The translations under genes and the position numbers were made by a program. A stretch of DNA of 42,809 nucleotides from Chitinophagaceae bacterium (lineage in GTDB: Bacteria; Bacteroidota; Bacteroidia; Chitinophagales; Chitinophagaceae). Below the pieces are notes generated by a model, which was given only the letters and a program-made list of their open reading frames with translations, was not told where the DNA came from and did not search any database. Where the stretch lies: positions 1 through 42,809 of the forward strand of contig JAFMJI010000014.1 in the NCBI GenBank assembly GCA_017853575.1. The letters run 5' to 3'. Position 1 is the first letter of the stretch, and each line of letters starts with the position of its first letter. This document shows positions 25,319-34,412 of this stretch, in pieces.

Positions 25319-26541
25319 AAAACAACGCGGCTTCTTGCTATCAGGCATGCGCCAATCACACCTGCATGTTCTCCAAGTTTAGATAATCGCAAGGTTGTAT
25401 CATTGTTTACCAGTGCTGAGGAGAATTTATTTAAAACACTTCTGGCCGGAAGGCGAATATAATCTCCCGTTTCTGCGAGTGCGCCACCAATGATCAATGT
25501 TTCAGGGTTGAAGATGTTAATCAAAACAGCCAATCCCTTACCAAGTTTTTCTCCAACCTCAGCAAGCAATTCAATGGCTAGCATATCCTCATGCTTTGCT
25601 GCATAAATGATGTCAGGCAATTGTATATCGTCAATTTTTTTATTCTTCAAAACAGAAGAGCTTGATCCGCTTTTTAATTTTTCTTTGAACTTTCTTTTCA
25701 ATGCAAATCCGGATGCCTCCGTTTCAAAACATCCTTTCTTTCCACAGATACAAATGATCTCATTATCGAAAAGCGGGATATGCCCAAGTTCTCCGCTGTA
25801 TCCAGATTTGCCGTAATAGGTTTTTCCGTCGATGATGATTCCAATGCCAATTCCATAATCAATATTGATGAATACCAGGTTCTTTTCATTGATCGAATCA
25901 CCTGCATTCATTTCTGCAAAGACCATTGCTCGGGAATCGTTTTCAATAAAAACGGGGATGCCCAATTCCTTTTCCAGCAAGTCTTTCAGTGGTTCATCAA
26001 TAAAATTGAAATAGCTGATCGTATTTCCGGTTTTCGTATTGATTCTTCCTGGCATTGAAATACCCAGTCCTCTGATATTCAGTTTTTCATCTTCGATGCT
26101 TGTTAGAAACTTTTTGATTTCATTCTTCAAGTCTTTCAGAGAATCTTCAGTATTCTCAAATTTATAAGCAACTTGTTTGAAAGGAATGTTGATGTTTTTT
26201 TTAAAATTCATCACACCAAAATCGATGTGAAACCTGCTGATGGCAACTCCAACAAAATGACAAGCATCAGGAGAAAGTCCGAACACACTTGCTTTTCTCC
26301 CACCCGTTGAATCCAGCTTACCTTCATCTTGGATAAATCCATCATCGACAAGAGATGTGATAAGGGTAGTTGTTTTTGGAACGCTGATATTGAGTTCCTT
26401 GCTTAGTTCGGTGATTGTACAATGCGACCTTCTGTCGATTCTTTTGATGATCGACTTTTTGAGGGAAGCATTTTTAGAAGCAACTCCAGAATGCGCCTTG
26501 TTATTGAATAAATCAAAGTTTATTTTCTTCTTTTGAACCAC
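25315..26541 (-). CDS. ROK-family transcriptional regulator (NagC/XylR-like)
   Basis: A 408-residue ROK regulator: an N-terminal winged helix (about 30-75, [29 protein letters not shown]), then the sugar-kinase-like fold with [13 protein letters not shown] and [17 protein letters not shown], and the zinc motif [18 protein letters not shown] proteins of this layout bind sugars or sugar phosphates and repress or activate carbohydrate genes. The start is a GTG at 26541; no ATG is available before the helix-turn-helix. It is divergent from lpd, so binding in the 98-base gap may affect lpd or itself. Control of the xyl/gal locus 10 kb away is possible but not shown. Confidence 0.88.
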   Translation of the reverse strand: MVQKKKINFDLFNNKAHSGVASKNASLKKSIIKRIDRRSHCTITELSKELNISVPKTTTLITSLVDDGFIQDEGKLDSTGGRKASVFGLSPDACHFVGVAISRFHIDFGVMNFKKNINIPFKQVAYKFENTEDSLKDLKNEIKKFLTSIEDEKLNIRGLGISMPGRINTKTGNTISYFNFIDEPLKDLLEKELGIPVFIENDSRAMVFAEMNAGDSINEKNLVFINIDYGIGIGIIIDGKTYYGKSGYSGELGHIPLFDNEIICICGKKGCFETEASGFALKRKFKEKLKSGSSSSVLKNKKIDDIQLPDIIYAAKHEDMLAIELLAEVGEKLGKGLAVLINIFNPETLIIGGALAETGDYIRLPARSVLNKFSSALVNNDTTLRLSKLGEHAGVIGACLIARSRVVF

Positions 26542-26585
26542 GTTTCTAAGATAAACTTTTTTTGAAAACCGCCTGCCTAGGCCTT

Positions 26586-26616
26586 TTTGTCATTTCACCC
26601 TTTAGGAGTAATTTTG
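26586..26616 (+). promoter_or_regulatory. lpd promoter
   Basis: TTTG (26586-26589), 19 bases, then TAATTTTG (26609-26616): a perfect match to the Bacteroidota sigma-ABfr consensus. The lpd ATG is 24 bases downstream of the second box. Confidence 0.75.
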
Positions 26617-26639
26617 CACCTCAATATAAAACAACTACC

Positions 26640-28046
26640 ATGGCATACGACGTACTAGTATTAGGAAGTGGTCCTGGCGGCTATCCTGCTGCCATCAGAG
26701 CATCACAACTCGGTTTCAAAGTTGCAATCATTGAAAAAGAGAGTTTGGGTGGTGTTTGTCTGAACTGGGGATGTATTCCAACCAAGGCCCTTTTGAAAAG
26801 TGCTCAGGTATACGATTACTTGAAACACAGTGCTGACTATGGTATCAAGGCCAGCAATGTTGAGCATGATTTTGGTGGAGTTGTAAAACGCAGCCGTGGT
26901 GTTGCTGATAAAATGAGCAAAGGTGTTCAATTCTTGATGAAGAAGAATAAGATTGATGTGATCATGGGGTATGGTAAAATTGCTGGAAAAGGAAAGATTG
27001 AAGTCACCTCTCCTGATGGGAAAAAGCAAGTCGTTGAAGGAAAGTATATCATCATCGCAACAGGTGCAAGAAGTCGCCAGCTTCCCAACCTTCCTCAAGA
27101 TGGTAAGAAAATCATTGGATACCGCGAAGCAATGGTATTGCCACAACAGCCTAAATCAATGATTGTAGTGGGAAGTGGAGCAATCGGCGTTGAGTTTGCT
27201 GATTTCTACAATTCAATGGGGACAAAAGTTACCATCGTTGAATTCATGCCAAGAATTATTCCAGTGGAAGATGAGGATATTAGCAAGGAATTGGAAAAAC
27301 AATTGAAAAAGAAGGGAATCAATATTCTCACTTCAAGTGAAGTAACTAAAGTGGATACTGCAGGTGCTGGTGTGAAAGCTTCTGTGAAAAACGCATCTGG
27401 TGAATCGGTATTAGAAGCGGATATTGTTTTGAGTGCAGTTGGCATTGCTCCAAATATTGAAAACATTGGATTGGAAGAGAATGGTATCAAAACAGAGAAG
27501 GGTAAAATCGTTGTAGATAAGACGCAACAGACTACTGTTCCTGGTATCTATGCAATCGGTGATTGTTCACCCGGACAAGCCTTGGCGCACGTAGCAGGAA
27601 AAGAGGGAATCAATGCAGCTGAAGCAATTGGTTTTCTTGAAAAGAAATATCACCATAAGCCTGATGCGATCGATTATAACAACATCCCAGGATGTACCTA
27701 TTGCTCTCCAGAAATCGCTTCTGTGGGATATACTGAGAAAGCGGCTAAAGAGGCTGGCTATGAGGTGAAAGTGGGTAAATTTCCATTTATGGCTTCCGGT
27801 AAGGCAAGCGCTGCTGGAAGTACTGACGGATTTGTAAAGGTGATTTTCGACGCTAAATACGGTGAATTCCTGGGTGCTCACATGATCGGTGCCGGGGTAA
27901 CCGAAATGATCGCTGAGGTAGTGGTAGCCCGAAAATTGGAGACCACGAACCATGAGATTCTCAACGCCATCCACCCACACCCAACCATGAGTGAAGCGGT
28001 GAAAGAGGCGGTAGCCGCAGCCTATGGCGAAGCGATTGATATCTAG
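26640..28046 (+). CDS. lpd: Dihydrolipoyl dehydrogenase (E3)
   Basis: FAD-dependent E3 subunit that reoxidises dihydrolipoamide in pyruvate, 2-oxoglutarate or branched-chain dehydrogenase complexes and in the glycine cleavage system. I chose the ATG at 26640 (468 residues) because a perfect promoter lies just upstream; the longer frame would start before it. Order: FAD motif VLGSGPGGYPAA, redox pair Cys40/Cys45 in GGVCLNWGCIPTK, NAD motif VVGSGAIGVEFADF, second FAD motif GIYAIGDC, and the C-terminal catalytic dyad in HPHPTMSEAVKEA. No E1 or E2 gene is adjacent. Confidence 0.96.
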   Translation: MAYDVLVLGSGPGGYPAAIRASQLGFKVAIIEKESLGGVCLNWGCIPTKALLKSAQVYDYLKHSADYGIKASNVEHDFGGVVKRSRGVADKMSKGVQFLMKKNKIDVIMGYGKIAGKGKIEVTSPDGKKQVVEGKYIIIATGARSRQLPNLPQDGKKIIGYREAMVLPQQPKSMIVVGSGAIGVEFADFYNSMGTKVTIVEFMPRIIPVEDEDISKELEKQLKKKGINILTSSEVTKVDTAGAGVKASVKNASGESVLEADIVLSAVGIAPNIENIGLEENGIKTEKGKIVVDKTQQTTVPGIYAIGDCSPGQALAHVAGKEGINAAEAIGFLEKKYHHKPDAIDYNNIPGCTYCSPEIASVGYTEKAAKEAGYEVKVGKFPFMASGKASAAGSTDGFVKVIFDAKYGEFLGAHMIGAGVTEMIAEVVVARKLETTNHEILNAIHPHPTMSEAVKEAVAAAYGEAIDI

Positions 28047-28049
28047 CGA

Positions 28050-28132
28050 GTTGTAGGTTATAAGTTGTAAGTTTTAAGTCATAAGTTATGCATATGGCTG
28101 CTTACTTACAACCTATAACCTAAAACTTACAA
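28050..28132. repeat. Family B heptamer arrays, inverted pair
   Basis: Left arm 28050-28091 is six 7-nt units (GTTGTAG, GTTATAA, GTTGTAA kinds). Right arm 28105-28132 is four complementary units (CTTACAA, CCTATAA, CCTAAAA). A 13-base spacer separates them. The pair sits between lpd and rpmB. Confidence 0.88.
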
Positions 28133-28147
28133 CTACGAACAATAAAA

Positions 28148-28179
28148 TTTGGCCTAAACCAAACAATTCACTAATTTCG
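28148..28179 (+). promoter_or_regulatory. rpmB operon promoter
   Basis: TTTG (28148-28151), 20 bases, then TAATTTCG (28172-28179), one mismatch from the consensus. The rpmB ATG is 21 bases downstream. Confidence 0.6.
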
Positions 28180-28199
28180 CCCTCCCAAAATTTGAGATT

Positions 28200-28436
28200 A
28201 TGGCACGAGTATGTCAGGTTACTGGAAAGCGTCCGATTACTGGAAATAAGGTATCACATTCGAATATCAAGACCAAGCGTCGCTTCCTTCCAAACCTCCA
28301 GACAAAGCGTTTTTTCCTCGCTGAGGAAGACAGATGGATTACGTTGAAGCTTTCTTCAGAAGCGATCCGTACCATCAACAAAAACGGACTCTACAGTGTT
28401 GTAAAAGAAATGAGGGCTCAAGGAGCGACTATTTAA
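28200..28436 (+). CDS. rpmB: 50S ribosomal protein L28
   Basis: Large-subunit protein L28 of 78 residues, beginning [22 protein letters not shown], the family signature. It includes the [14 protein letters not shown] segment. First gene of the cluster rpmB-rpmG-DUF4295-ftsY-rimO, the usual arrangement in Bacteroidota. Confidence 0.97.
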   Translation: MARVCQVTGKRPITGNKVSHSNIKTKRRFLPNLQTKRFFLAEEDRWITLKLSSEAIRTINKNGLYSVVKEMRAQGATI

Positions 28437-28454
28437 TCTTATCAATCATAAGAA

Positions 28455-28637
28455 ATGGCTAAGAAAGGAAACAGGGTTCAGGTAATTCTCGAGTGCACAG
28501 AGCACAAAACTACTGGTCAAGCTGGTACCAGCCGTTATATTACTACTAAGAACAAGAAAAACACACCAGAGCGTTTGGAGTTGAAGAAATACAACCCCAT
28601 TCTGAAGAAATATACTGTTCACAAAGAAATTAAATAA
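28455..28637 (+). CDS. rpmG: 50S ribosomal protein L33
   Basis: L33 of 60 residues: [14 protein letters not shown] at the start, then [20 protein letters not shown] and [14 protein letters not shown]. It is the zinc-free type, with only one Cys. It is 18 bases after rpmB and 2 bases before the DUF4295 gene. Confidence 0.96.
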   Translation: MAKKGNRVQVILECTEHKTTGQAGTSRYITTKNKKNTPERLELKKYNPILKKYTVHKEIK

Positions 28638-28639
28638 CC

Positions 28640-28810
28640 ATGGCAAAGGCAGCATCAAAGAACGCGAAGATTAAAGACGCAAAGGCTTCTGCTGAAGCAA
28701 AGAACTGGACAAAAGTGGTCAAGGCAGTAAGAAGTCCAAAGACTGGCGCCTACACGTTTAAAGAAACCATCGTTCACAAGGACAAGGTAAAAGAGTTCTT
28801 GGCTCAATAA
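28640..28810 (+). CDS. DUF4295 family small basic protein
   Basis: A 56-residue Lys/Ala-rich protein starting MAKAASKNAKIKDAKAS and continuing NWTKVVKAVRSPKTGAYTF to KVKEFLAQ. It matches the Bacteroidota-specific DUF4295 family that is regularly encoded immediately after L28 and L33. The gene starts 2 bases after the rpmG stop. A ribosome-associated role is likely from its context and charge but not established. Confidence 0.9.
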   Translation: MAKAASKNAKIKDAKASAEAKNWTKVVKAVRSPKTGAYTFKETIVHKDKVKEFLAQ

Positions 28811-28830
28811 ATGCATTTGAATTCAATGTC

Positions 28831-28873
28831 AAAAGCTGTTCCGTATAACTTTTCGGGACAGCTTTTGTTTTAA
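28831..28873 (+). terminator. Rho-independent terminator after the L28-L33 operon
   Basis: A 13-bp stem (28831-28843 with 28854-28866, one G-U pair) with a 10-nt loop is followed by TTTTGTTTT. It starts 20 bases after the DUF4295 stop and ends just before ftsY. Confidence 0.85.
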
Positions 28874-28884
28874 TAGCAATATCT

Positions 28885-29841
28885 ATGGGATTTTTTGATA
28901 AGCTATTTGGGAAAAAAGAAAAAGAACAACTTGAAAAGGGTTTGGAGAAAACCCGCGAGGGATTTTTTTCAAAAATCACCAAGGCTATTGCAGGAAAATC
29001 ACAGGTAGATGAAGAAGTGCTGGATCAACTGGAAGAAGCATTGATTACAGCAGATGTAGGTGTTGATACAACCGTTCAAATCATCGAAAAAATCGAAGCA
29101 CGTGTTGCAAGAGATAAATACATGAGCACCGACGAGCTTCATCAAATGCTCAAAGATGAGATTCGTAACATCCTGGTAGAAGATGAAAAGGACACACTCA
29201 AGAAATTCGAACTTCCTGAAAATAAAAAACCATTTGTCATTCTTGTTGTAGGCGTGAATGGTGTTGGAAAAACAACAACCATTGGTAAGCTTGCCATGAA
29301 TTTCAAAAATGCTGGTAAATCTGTTTTGTTGGGCGCTGCAGATACGTTTCGTGCTGCAGCTGTCGATCAGCTGACCATCTGGAGTGAACGCGCTGGTGTG
29401 CCTATTGTAAAAAAAGAAATGGGTTCAGATCCTGCATCTGTTGCTTTTGATACGGTTAATAGTGCTGTTGCAAAAGGAGCGGATATTGTGTTGATTGATA
29501 CAGCTGGACGTTTGCATAATAAAGCTCACCTCATGGAAGAGCTGAGCAAAATCAAACGTGTGATTCAAAAAGTGATTCCTGATGCTCCACATGAAACCTT
29601 GTTGGTGTTGGATGGAACAACCGGACAAAATGCTATTGAGCAGGCAAAACATTTCTCAGCAGCAACAGATGTTTCTGCATTGGCCATTACAAAACTGGAT
29701 GGTACTGCTAAAGGCGGTATTGTTCTTGCGATATCCAATCAATTCAATATCCCAGTCAAATTCATCGGCGTCGGCGAAAAAGCGGAAGATTTGATGGTAT
29801 TTGATCGTAAGGAGTTTGTGGATTCGTTGTTAAAATTCTAG
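28885..29841 (+). CDS. ftsY: FtsY signal recognition particle receptor
   Basis: SRP GTPase receptor that delivers ribosome-nascent chains to the Sec translocon at the inner membrane. The 318-residue protein has a short charged N-terminus without the long acidic A domain of E. coli, then the N domain, then the G domain: GVNGVGKT (123-130), DTFRAAAVDQL, DTAGRLHNKAHLMEEL and TKLDGTAKGG. It starts 12 bases after a terminator, so it probably has its own promoter. Confidence 0.96.
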   Translation: MGFFDKLFGKKEKEQLEKGLEKTREGFFSKITKAIAGKSQVDEEVLDQLEEALITADVGVDTTVQIIEKIEARVARDKYMSTDELHQMLKDEIRNILVEDEKDTLKKFELPENKKPFVILVVGVNGVGKTTTIGKLAMNFKNAGKSVLLGAADTFRAAAVDQLTIWSERAGVPIVKKEMGSDPASVAFDTVNSAVAKGADIVLIDTAGRLHNKAHLMEELSKIKRVIQKVIPDAPHETLLVLDGTTGQNAIEQAKHFSAATDVSALAITKLDGTAKGGIVLAISNQFNIPVKFIGVGEKAEDLMVFDRKEFVDSLLKF

Positions 29842-29925
29842 TTCTAAGTTCTAGGTTGTAGGTTGTAAGTTATTTTGAAAATCAGCTTCACCAACAACTT
29901 ACAACTTATAACTTACAACTTATAA
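29841..29925. repeat. Family B heptamer arrays, inverted pair
   Basis: Left arm 29841-29875 is five 7-nt units and right arm 29898-29925 is four complementary units (CTTACAA and CTTATAA alternating). The left arm starts at the ftsY stop codon and the right arm ends three bases before the rimO ATG. Confidence 0.88.
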
Positions 29926-29928
29926 AGC

Positions 29929-31236
29929 ATGCGTTCTAAAAAGCAAAATAAGGTTAATATCATCACCCTCGGCTGTAGTAAAAACATGGTCGATAGTGAA
30001 GTCATGAGCGGTCAACTCGCGGCGAATGACTTTGATGTGGTGCATGAAAATGCAAAGCTTGATCACAATATTGTGATTGTAAATACATGTGGATTCATCG
30101 ATAAGGCAAAAGAAGAGAGCATCAATACCATTTTAGATCAAGTTGATCTCAAGAAAAAAGGTAAACTTGATAAAGTATACGTTACAGGTTGCTTAAGTGA
30201 GCGGTATAAAAATAATCTTGAAGAAGAAATTCCAGAAGTAGATGCATTTTTCGGCACCATGGAGCTCCCAAGATTACTTTCAACTTTGAACGCAGATTAT
30301 AAAGCTGAATTGGTCGGAGAGAGGCTGCTGAGTACGCCTTCTCATTATGCTTACATGAAAATCAGTGAGGGGTGTAATAGAACATGTTCTTTTTGCGCTA
30401 TTCCACTCATGCGTGGCGAACATCGCAGCAAATCGATGGAAGAATTGATCAGTGAAGCAGAGCGCCTGGTGAAAATGGGAGTGAAAGAGATCATGCTGAT
30501 TGCACAGGAACTTACTTACTACGGGTTGGATCTTTATAAAAAGAGAATGCTTCCCGAGCTGCTGAAATCACTTGCAAAAGTTGAGGGAATTGAATGGATT
30601 CGGTTGCATTATGCCTATCCCTCAAAATTTCCACTCGAAATCATCGATGTGATGAAGAAAGAGCCGAAAATTTGCAACTACTTAGACATGCCGCTTCAGC
30701 ATGCGAGCGATAGAATGCTTAAAGCAATGAAGCGTCAGATTTCCCAACAGGAATTGAAAGATCTTATTGCAGAGATCCGTTCCCGCATTCCAGGCATTTG
30801 CCTGAGAACAACATTGATTGCTGGTTTTCCCGGAGAAACGGAAGAGGATGTTGAAGAGTTGAAGAAGTTCCTTGAAGAAATGCAGTTTGATAGAGTAGGA
30901 GTATTCACCTATTCTCATGAAGAAGATACTTCTGCATATGATTTTAAGGATGAGTTGACACAAGAAGAGAAAGAAGCAAGAGCTCAGGATATCATTGCTT
31001 TTCAGCAGGACATCAGCTTTGAAAAAAATCAACAGAAAATTGGACAAACATTGAAGGTACTTATTGACAAGAAAGAGGCTGGAAGATATATTGGAAGAAC
31101 AGAATTTGATAGTGTGGAAGTCGATAACGAAGTGATTGTTCATTCAAAAAAAGCACTCAAACCCGGCGATTTTGTGATGGTCAACATAACAAAGGCGTAT
31201 GATTATGATTTGGAAGGAGAGGTAGTTGAGTTGTAA
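29929..31236 (+). CDS. rimO: Ribosomal protein S12 methylthiotransferase RimO
   Basis: Radical-SAM enzyme that methylthiolates an aspartate of ribosomal protein S12. The 435-residue protein has the N-terminal UPF0004 domain with Cys16, Cys54 and Cys88 for one cluster, the radical-SAM CxxxCxxC (Cys149, Cys153, Cys156 in GCNRTCSFCAIP) and a C-terminal TRAM domain. The wording DMPLQHASDRMLKAMKR and YPSKFPLEIIDVM distinguishes RimO from MiaB. Its stop codon TAA lies inside the first heptamer of the following array. Confidence 0.94.
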   Translation: MRSKKQNKVNIITLGCSKNMVDSEVMSGQLAANDFDVVHENAKLDHNIVIVNTCGFIDKAKEESINTILDQVDLKKKGKLDKVYVTGCLSERYKNNLEEEIPEVDAFFGTMELPRLLSTLNADYKAELVGERLLSTPSHYAYMKISEGCNRTCSFCAIPLMRGEHRSKSMEELISEAERLVKMGVKEIMLIAQELTYYGLDLYKKRMLPELLKSLAKVEGIEWIRLHYAYPSKFPLEIIDVMKKEPKICNYLDMPLQHASDRMLKAMKRQISQQELKDLIAEIRSRIPGICLRTTLIAGFPGETEEDVEELKKFLEEMQFDRVGVFTYSHEEDTSAYDFKDELTQEEKEARAQDIIAFQQDISFEKNQQKIGQTLKVLIDKKEAGRYIGRTEFDSVEVDNEVIVHSKKALKPGDFVMVNITKAYDYDLEGEVVEL

Positions 31237-31348
31237 GTTATAGGTTGTAAGTTATAAGACATGAGGAAAGTTGGAATTTAATGTTTGATTTTTTGAAATA
31301 AATTGGCTGTTAACCTACAACCTAAAACTTACAACTTAGAACTTATAA
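31230..31348. repeat. Family B heptamer arrays, inverted pair
   Basis: Left arm 31230-31257 is four 7-nt units (GTTGTAA, GTTATAG kinds) and contains the rimO stop. Right arm 31314-31348 is five complementary units. The 56-base spacer is unrelated sequence. The arms lie between rimO and bshC. Confidence 0.88.
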
Positions 31349-31375
31349 AAAGGCTCTAATTTTACATAATACAAA

Positions 31376-32974
31376 ATGACCTCCCACTGTAAATACATCT
31401 CCTATCAATCCACAAACTCCTTCTCGGGTCTGATATACGACTATTTGGATAATAAAGAATCTCTCAAGAAATTTTACGAACACGCACCAACCATTGTAGG
31501 AGTAAAATCAGCGATTGCAGCCAGAAAGAACTTTTCAACCAATCGAAGTTTGATCCATGATGTATTTACTGAGGCTTATCAAAATACTCAACTAACCGAT
31601 CTTCAATCAACAAATATTAAATTTTTGAAGGATGAAAACACCTTTACAATTTGCACAGCTCATCAACCCAATATTTTCACTGGTTACTTGTATTTCATTT
31701 ACAAGACAGCCCATGTTATAGCCATTGCCAAAAAACTAAAGGCAGAAATGCCAAAGTATAATTTTGTTCCAATTTTCTATATAGGCAGTGAGGACAATGA
31801 TTTCGATGAGTTGTCAAAGTTCAAGTTGAATGGCAAGTCCTTTCAATGGAACTCAGATCAGAAAGGTGCTGTAGGTAGAATGAAGGTGGATAAAAATTTG
31901 TTGAATTTGCTTGAAGAAGTAAATAAAGAGGTGGTTCATCTTCCATTTGGTCCTGCTTTGATGGAGATGCTTCGCAAGGCGTATGCAAAGGGACAGGATA
32001 TAGCTGGCGCAACTTTTTCGTTGCTCAATGATTTGTTCTCAGCAGAGGGTTTATTAGTTCTACAGCCTGATAATCCTGCATTGAAGAAGAGCATTGTACA
32101 AATCATGAGAGATGATTTGCTGCATCAGTCAGCAGAGAAAATAGTTACTCGAACCAATGAATTAATTGGAGAACATTATAAGCTCCAAGTCAATCCACGT
32201 CCTGTTAACCTTTTTTATTTGAGGGATGGCATTCGCAATCGAATTGATAAGCGAGGAAATGTTTACACCGTTGATGACACCATCATTAAATTTTCTGAAC
32301 AGGAAATCATTCAAGAGTTAGAGGAATATCCTGATCGATTTAGTCCCAATGTAATCCTAAGAGGCATTTACCAGGAAACCATCCTTCCGAATATTTTATT
32401 TGTAGGAGGTGGATCAGAAGTTGCTTATTGGATGCAGTTGAAGGATTTATTCCATCATTATAAAGTGCCATTCCCGGTGCTTGTATTGAGGAATAGTTTT
32501 ATGTTGATGGATTCCATCCAAGAACACAAGTTAAAAGAGCTTGAGTTGTATCCAGCTGATTTGTTCAAAGAGGAAATTCAGTTATCGAATGAATATGTTC
32601 AGCAGCTTGCTGGGAAGGAGATCAACTTAAGAGTTGAAGAAGAAGAAAGCAAAAAATTGTTTCAGCAATTAAAGTCAGCGGTTTCTTCAATAGATAAAAC
32701 CCTCATCCAGCATGTTCATGCATTGGAAACAGAGCATTTTAAAAAGCTTGCAGCATTGGAAAAGAAGATGCTGAAAGCCGAGCGAAACAAGCAATCCACA
32801 CAGTTGCAAAGAATCTGGAAATTAAAATCATCTTTATTTCCGAACAATATTTTACAAGAACGCTCTGAAAATTTCATGCCGTACTATGTGCAACACGGAC
32901 CAGCATTTATTCAGTCAATTCTCGAGCATTCGCTCTCACTCGAACAGGAGTTTGGGGTGCTTGTTATGAAATAA
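31376..32974 (+). CDS. bshC: Bacillithiol biosynthesis cysteine-adding enzyme BshC
   Basis: BshC joins cysteine to glucosaminyl-malate, the last step of bacillithiol synthesis. The 532-residue protein matches the family length and has the nucleotide-binding-like segments FTICTAHQPNIFTGYLYFIYK, FVPIFYIGSEDNDFDEL and a long C-terminal coiled coil (about 415-490). A promoter-like TAATTTTA lies 12 bases before the ATG. A YfiT/DinB-type thiol transferase at 41509 is consistent with bacillithiol use in this organism. BshA and BshB are not in the window. Confidence 0.93.
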   Translation: MTSHCKYISYQSTNSFSGLIYDYLDNKESLKKFYEHAPTIVGVKSAIAARKNFSTNRSLIHDVFTEAYQNTQLTDLQSTNIKFLKDENTFTICTAHQPNIFTGYLYFIYKTAHVIAIAKKLKAEMPKYNFVPIFYIGSEDNDFDELSKFKLNGKSFQWNSDQKGAVGRMKVDKNLLNLLEEVNKEVVHLPFGPALMEMLRKAYAKGQDIAGATFSLLNDLFSAEGLLVLQPDNPALKKSIVQIMRDDLLHQSAEKIVTRTNELIGEHYKLQVNPRPVNLFYLRDGIRNRIDKRGNVYTVDDTIIKFSEQEIIQELEEYPDRFSPNVILRGIYQETILPNILFVGGGSEVAYWMQLKDLFHHYKVPFPVLVLRNSFMLMDSIQEHKLKELELYPADLFKEEIQLSNEYVQQLAGKEINLRVEEEESKKLFQQLKSAVSSIDKTLIQHVHALETEHFKKLAALEKKMLKAERNKQSTQLQRIWKLKSSLFPNNILQERSENFMPYYVQHGPAFIQSILEHSLSLEQEFGVLVMK

Positions 32975-32981
32975 AGATGGC

Positions 32982-32989
32982 TATCTTTA
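32982..32989 (+). promoter_or_regulatory. Putative promoter -7 box for the membrane phosphatase-like gene
   Basis: TATCTTTA lies 8 bases before the ATG at 32997, with TTG 18 bases upstream inside the end of bshC. One mismatch from TAnnTTTG. The transcript would have an extremely short leader. Confidence 0.4.
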
Positions 32990-32996
32990 TGCATAC

Positions 32997-34412
32997 ATGT
33001 CGCTGAAAATTCAACTTCGATTCTTACTAACGCTTTTCTTTTTGAACCTGGTCCTAAGTGGGTTTTATCTGGTGTATGTAGATAGGCCTTTTGTTTATTA
33101 TGAATATCTTTTTTTACCCTTTTTGCTTTCAGTTTTTCTAAATAGAGCAGTACAATATATTTTAATTGTACTTTTCGTACTAATAGACTTATTGCTGTCA
33201 TTCTCTCATTTTTATTTTTTTGATAGCTTTAATTACTTGGTAAAAGCTCCATCTCTTTTCATTTCAGCTTTCACTCTCACTCAGATCATAGTTGGATTAA
33301 TAGGGTTTATAGTTTTCGTTTCATTGGTCTATTTAATTCGAAAAATGTTTACTGGCGATACGCCTCCAGAAAGACCATTGAGCAGAAGAAGTTTTTTATT
33401 GTTTTCAGGATTGTGTTTTCTTTTGACATATCTATTAGATGTATACAATGGAAGTTCTTTTATTAATTTTCGTCCTGCTGCAAACAACCATTACAACATT
33501 GGTAAATCCTTAGTAAGGGAGTTGTATAAAGATGCACGTATATATTATAAGAATTATGCTCCAGTCGAAAGTATTGTCAATTTTTCAGAAAGATCGAAAA
33601 AGTTGCCACCCTCATACAGTATTATACAAGATTCCACTACTTCAAGGCAACTGGTAATCATATTAGAAAGTTGGGGGTTACCAAAAAGCAAGGCTATAAG
33701 ATCATCTTTTCAGCAAAAAGTTGAATCGATGCTTACAAAAAAGTATACTGCAAAATTTGATTCAACTCTTTCTATTGGAGGCACATCGCAAGCAGAGGCA
33801 AGAGAGCTCTTGAACAAATCAGGAGAGGCATATTATTCGGTTGTGCAGTACGAAAAAATGCTTGACCAAGGCCTGGTTCATGCAAAAAAGATTCAAGGGT
33901 ACAAAGTTTTTTCTAGACAGGGATTCAGTGGGTTTCACAGCAATGGCTTTAAGTTTAGAAAGTTGATTGGTTTTGAAGACGTCAAAGAATATTCCTATTA
34001 CCGAGATTCACTTCGTTTCCCCGAAGTATACTTCAATCATTACAAGGCGGTTGATGATCGACGAGTAATTGAGGATGCTATGCAACAGTTTAAGAAATCC
34101 AATAAGATTTTTGGTTATGTATTGACTATCAATACGCACCTGCCTTTTGAATTGCCAGTTTCTGAAAAAAAACGCCAGTCATATAGGCAAACCAGCAAAC
34201 AATTGCTCAAAGAGTTCCCCACTATCGAATCTTTTGATCAATTTTATTTACTTATGACCCAGCTTGAAGATATCTGTAAATTAACAGATGCACATAATAT
34301 TCAAAGAGTTGTAGTGGTTGGTGACCATCCCCCGCCTTTTTTGCAGAGTGGTGAACGGGATCTTTACTCATCTAAATTTGTTCCTAGTCTTGATATTCAA
34401 TTGAATCATTGA
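32997..34412 (+). CDS. LtaS/MdoB-like membrane sulfatase-superfamily protein
   Basis: A 471-residue inner-membrane protein with about four to five N-terminal transmembrane helices (to about residue 150) and an extracytoplasmic alkaline-phosphatase-superfamily domain. Recognisable parts are LVIILESWGLP (metal-binding Glu), GGTSQAEARELL with the likely nucleophile Thr, TINTHLPFELP and VVVVGDHPPPF with the metal-ligand Asp-His. The spacing is that of LtaS/MdoB-type phosphoglycerol or phosphoethanolamine transferases. Its substrate is unknown; an envelope polymer or lipid head group is the best guess. Its 3' end overlaps the convergent acyltransferase gene by 7 bases. Confidence 0.82.
   Translation: MSLKIQLRFLLTLFFLNLVLSGFYLVYVDRPFVYYEYLFLPFLLSVFLNRAVQYILIVLFVLIDLLLSFSHFYFFDSFNYLVKAPSLFISAFTLTQIIVGLIGFIVFVSLVYLIRKMFTGDTPPERPLSRRSFLLFSGLCFLLTYLLDVYNGSSFINFRPAANNHYNIGKSLVRELYKDARIYYKNYAPVESIVNFSERSKKLPPSYSIIQDSTTSRQLVIILESWGLPKSKAIRSSFQQKVESMLTKKYTAKFDSTLSIGGTSQAEARELLNKSGEAYYSVVQYEKMLDQGLVHAKKIQGYKVFSRQGFSGFHSNGFKFRKLIGFEDVKEYSYYRDSLRFPEVYFNHYKAVDDRRVIEDAMQQFKKSNKIFGYVLTINTHLPFELPVSEKKRQSYRQTSKQLLKEFPTIESFDQFYLLMTQLEDICKLTDAHNIQRVVVVGDHPPPFLQSGERDLYSSKFVPSLDIQLNH

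Noticed and set aside
26570-26583. Another family D palindrome copy before lpd
   Set aside because: Only a short GCCTGCCTAGGC-like core is present, too short to assign to the repeat family.
26562-26639. Longer lpd start upstream of the promoter
   Set aside because: A perfect promoter (26586-26616) lies inside the extension, and the family starts at the ATG at 26640.
28050-28132. CRISPR array
   Set aside because: The repeat units are 7 nt, degenerate and tandem without unique spacers of regular length, and no cas gene is in the window.
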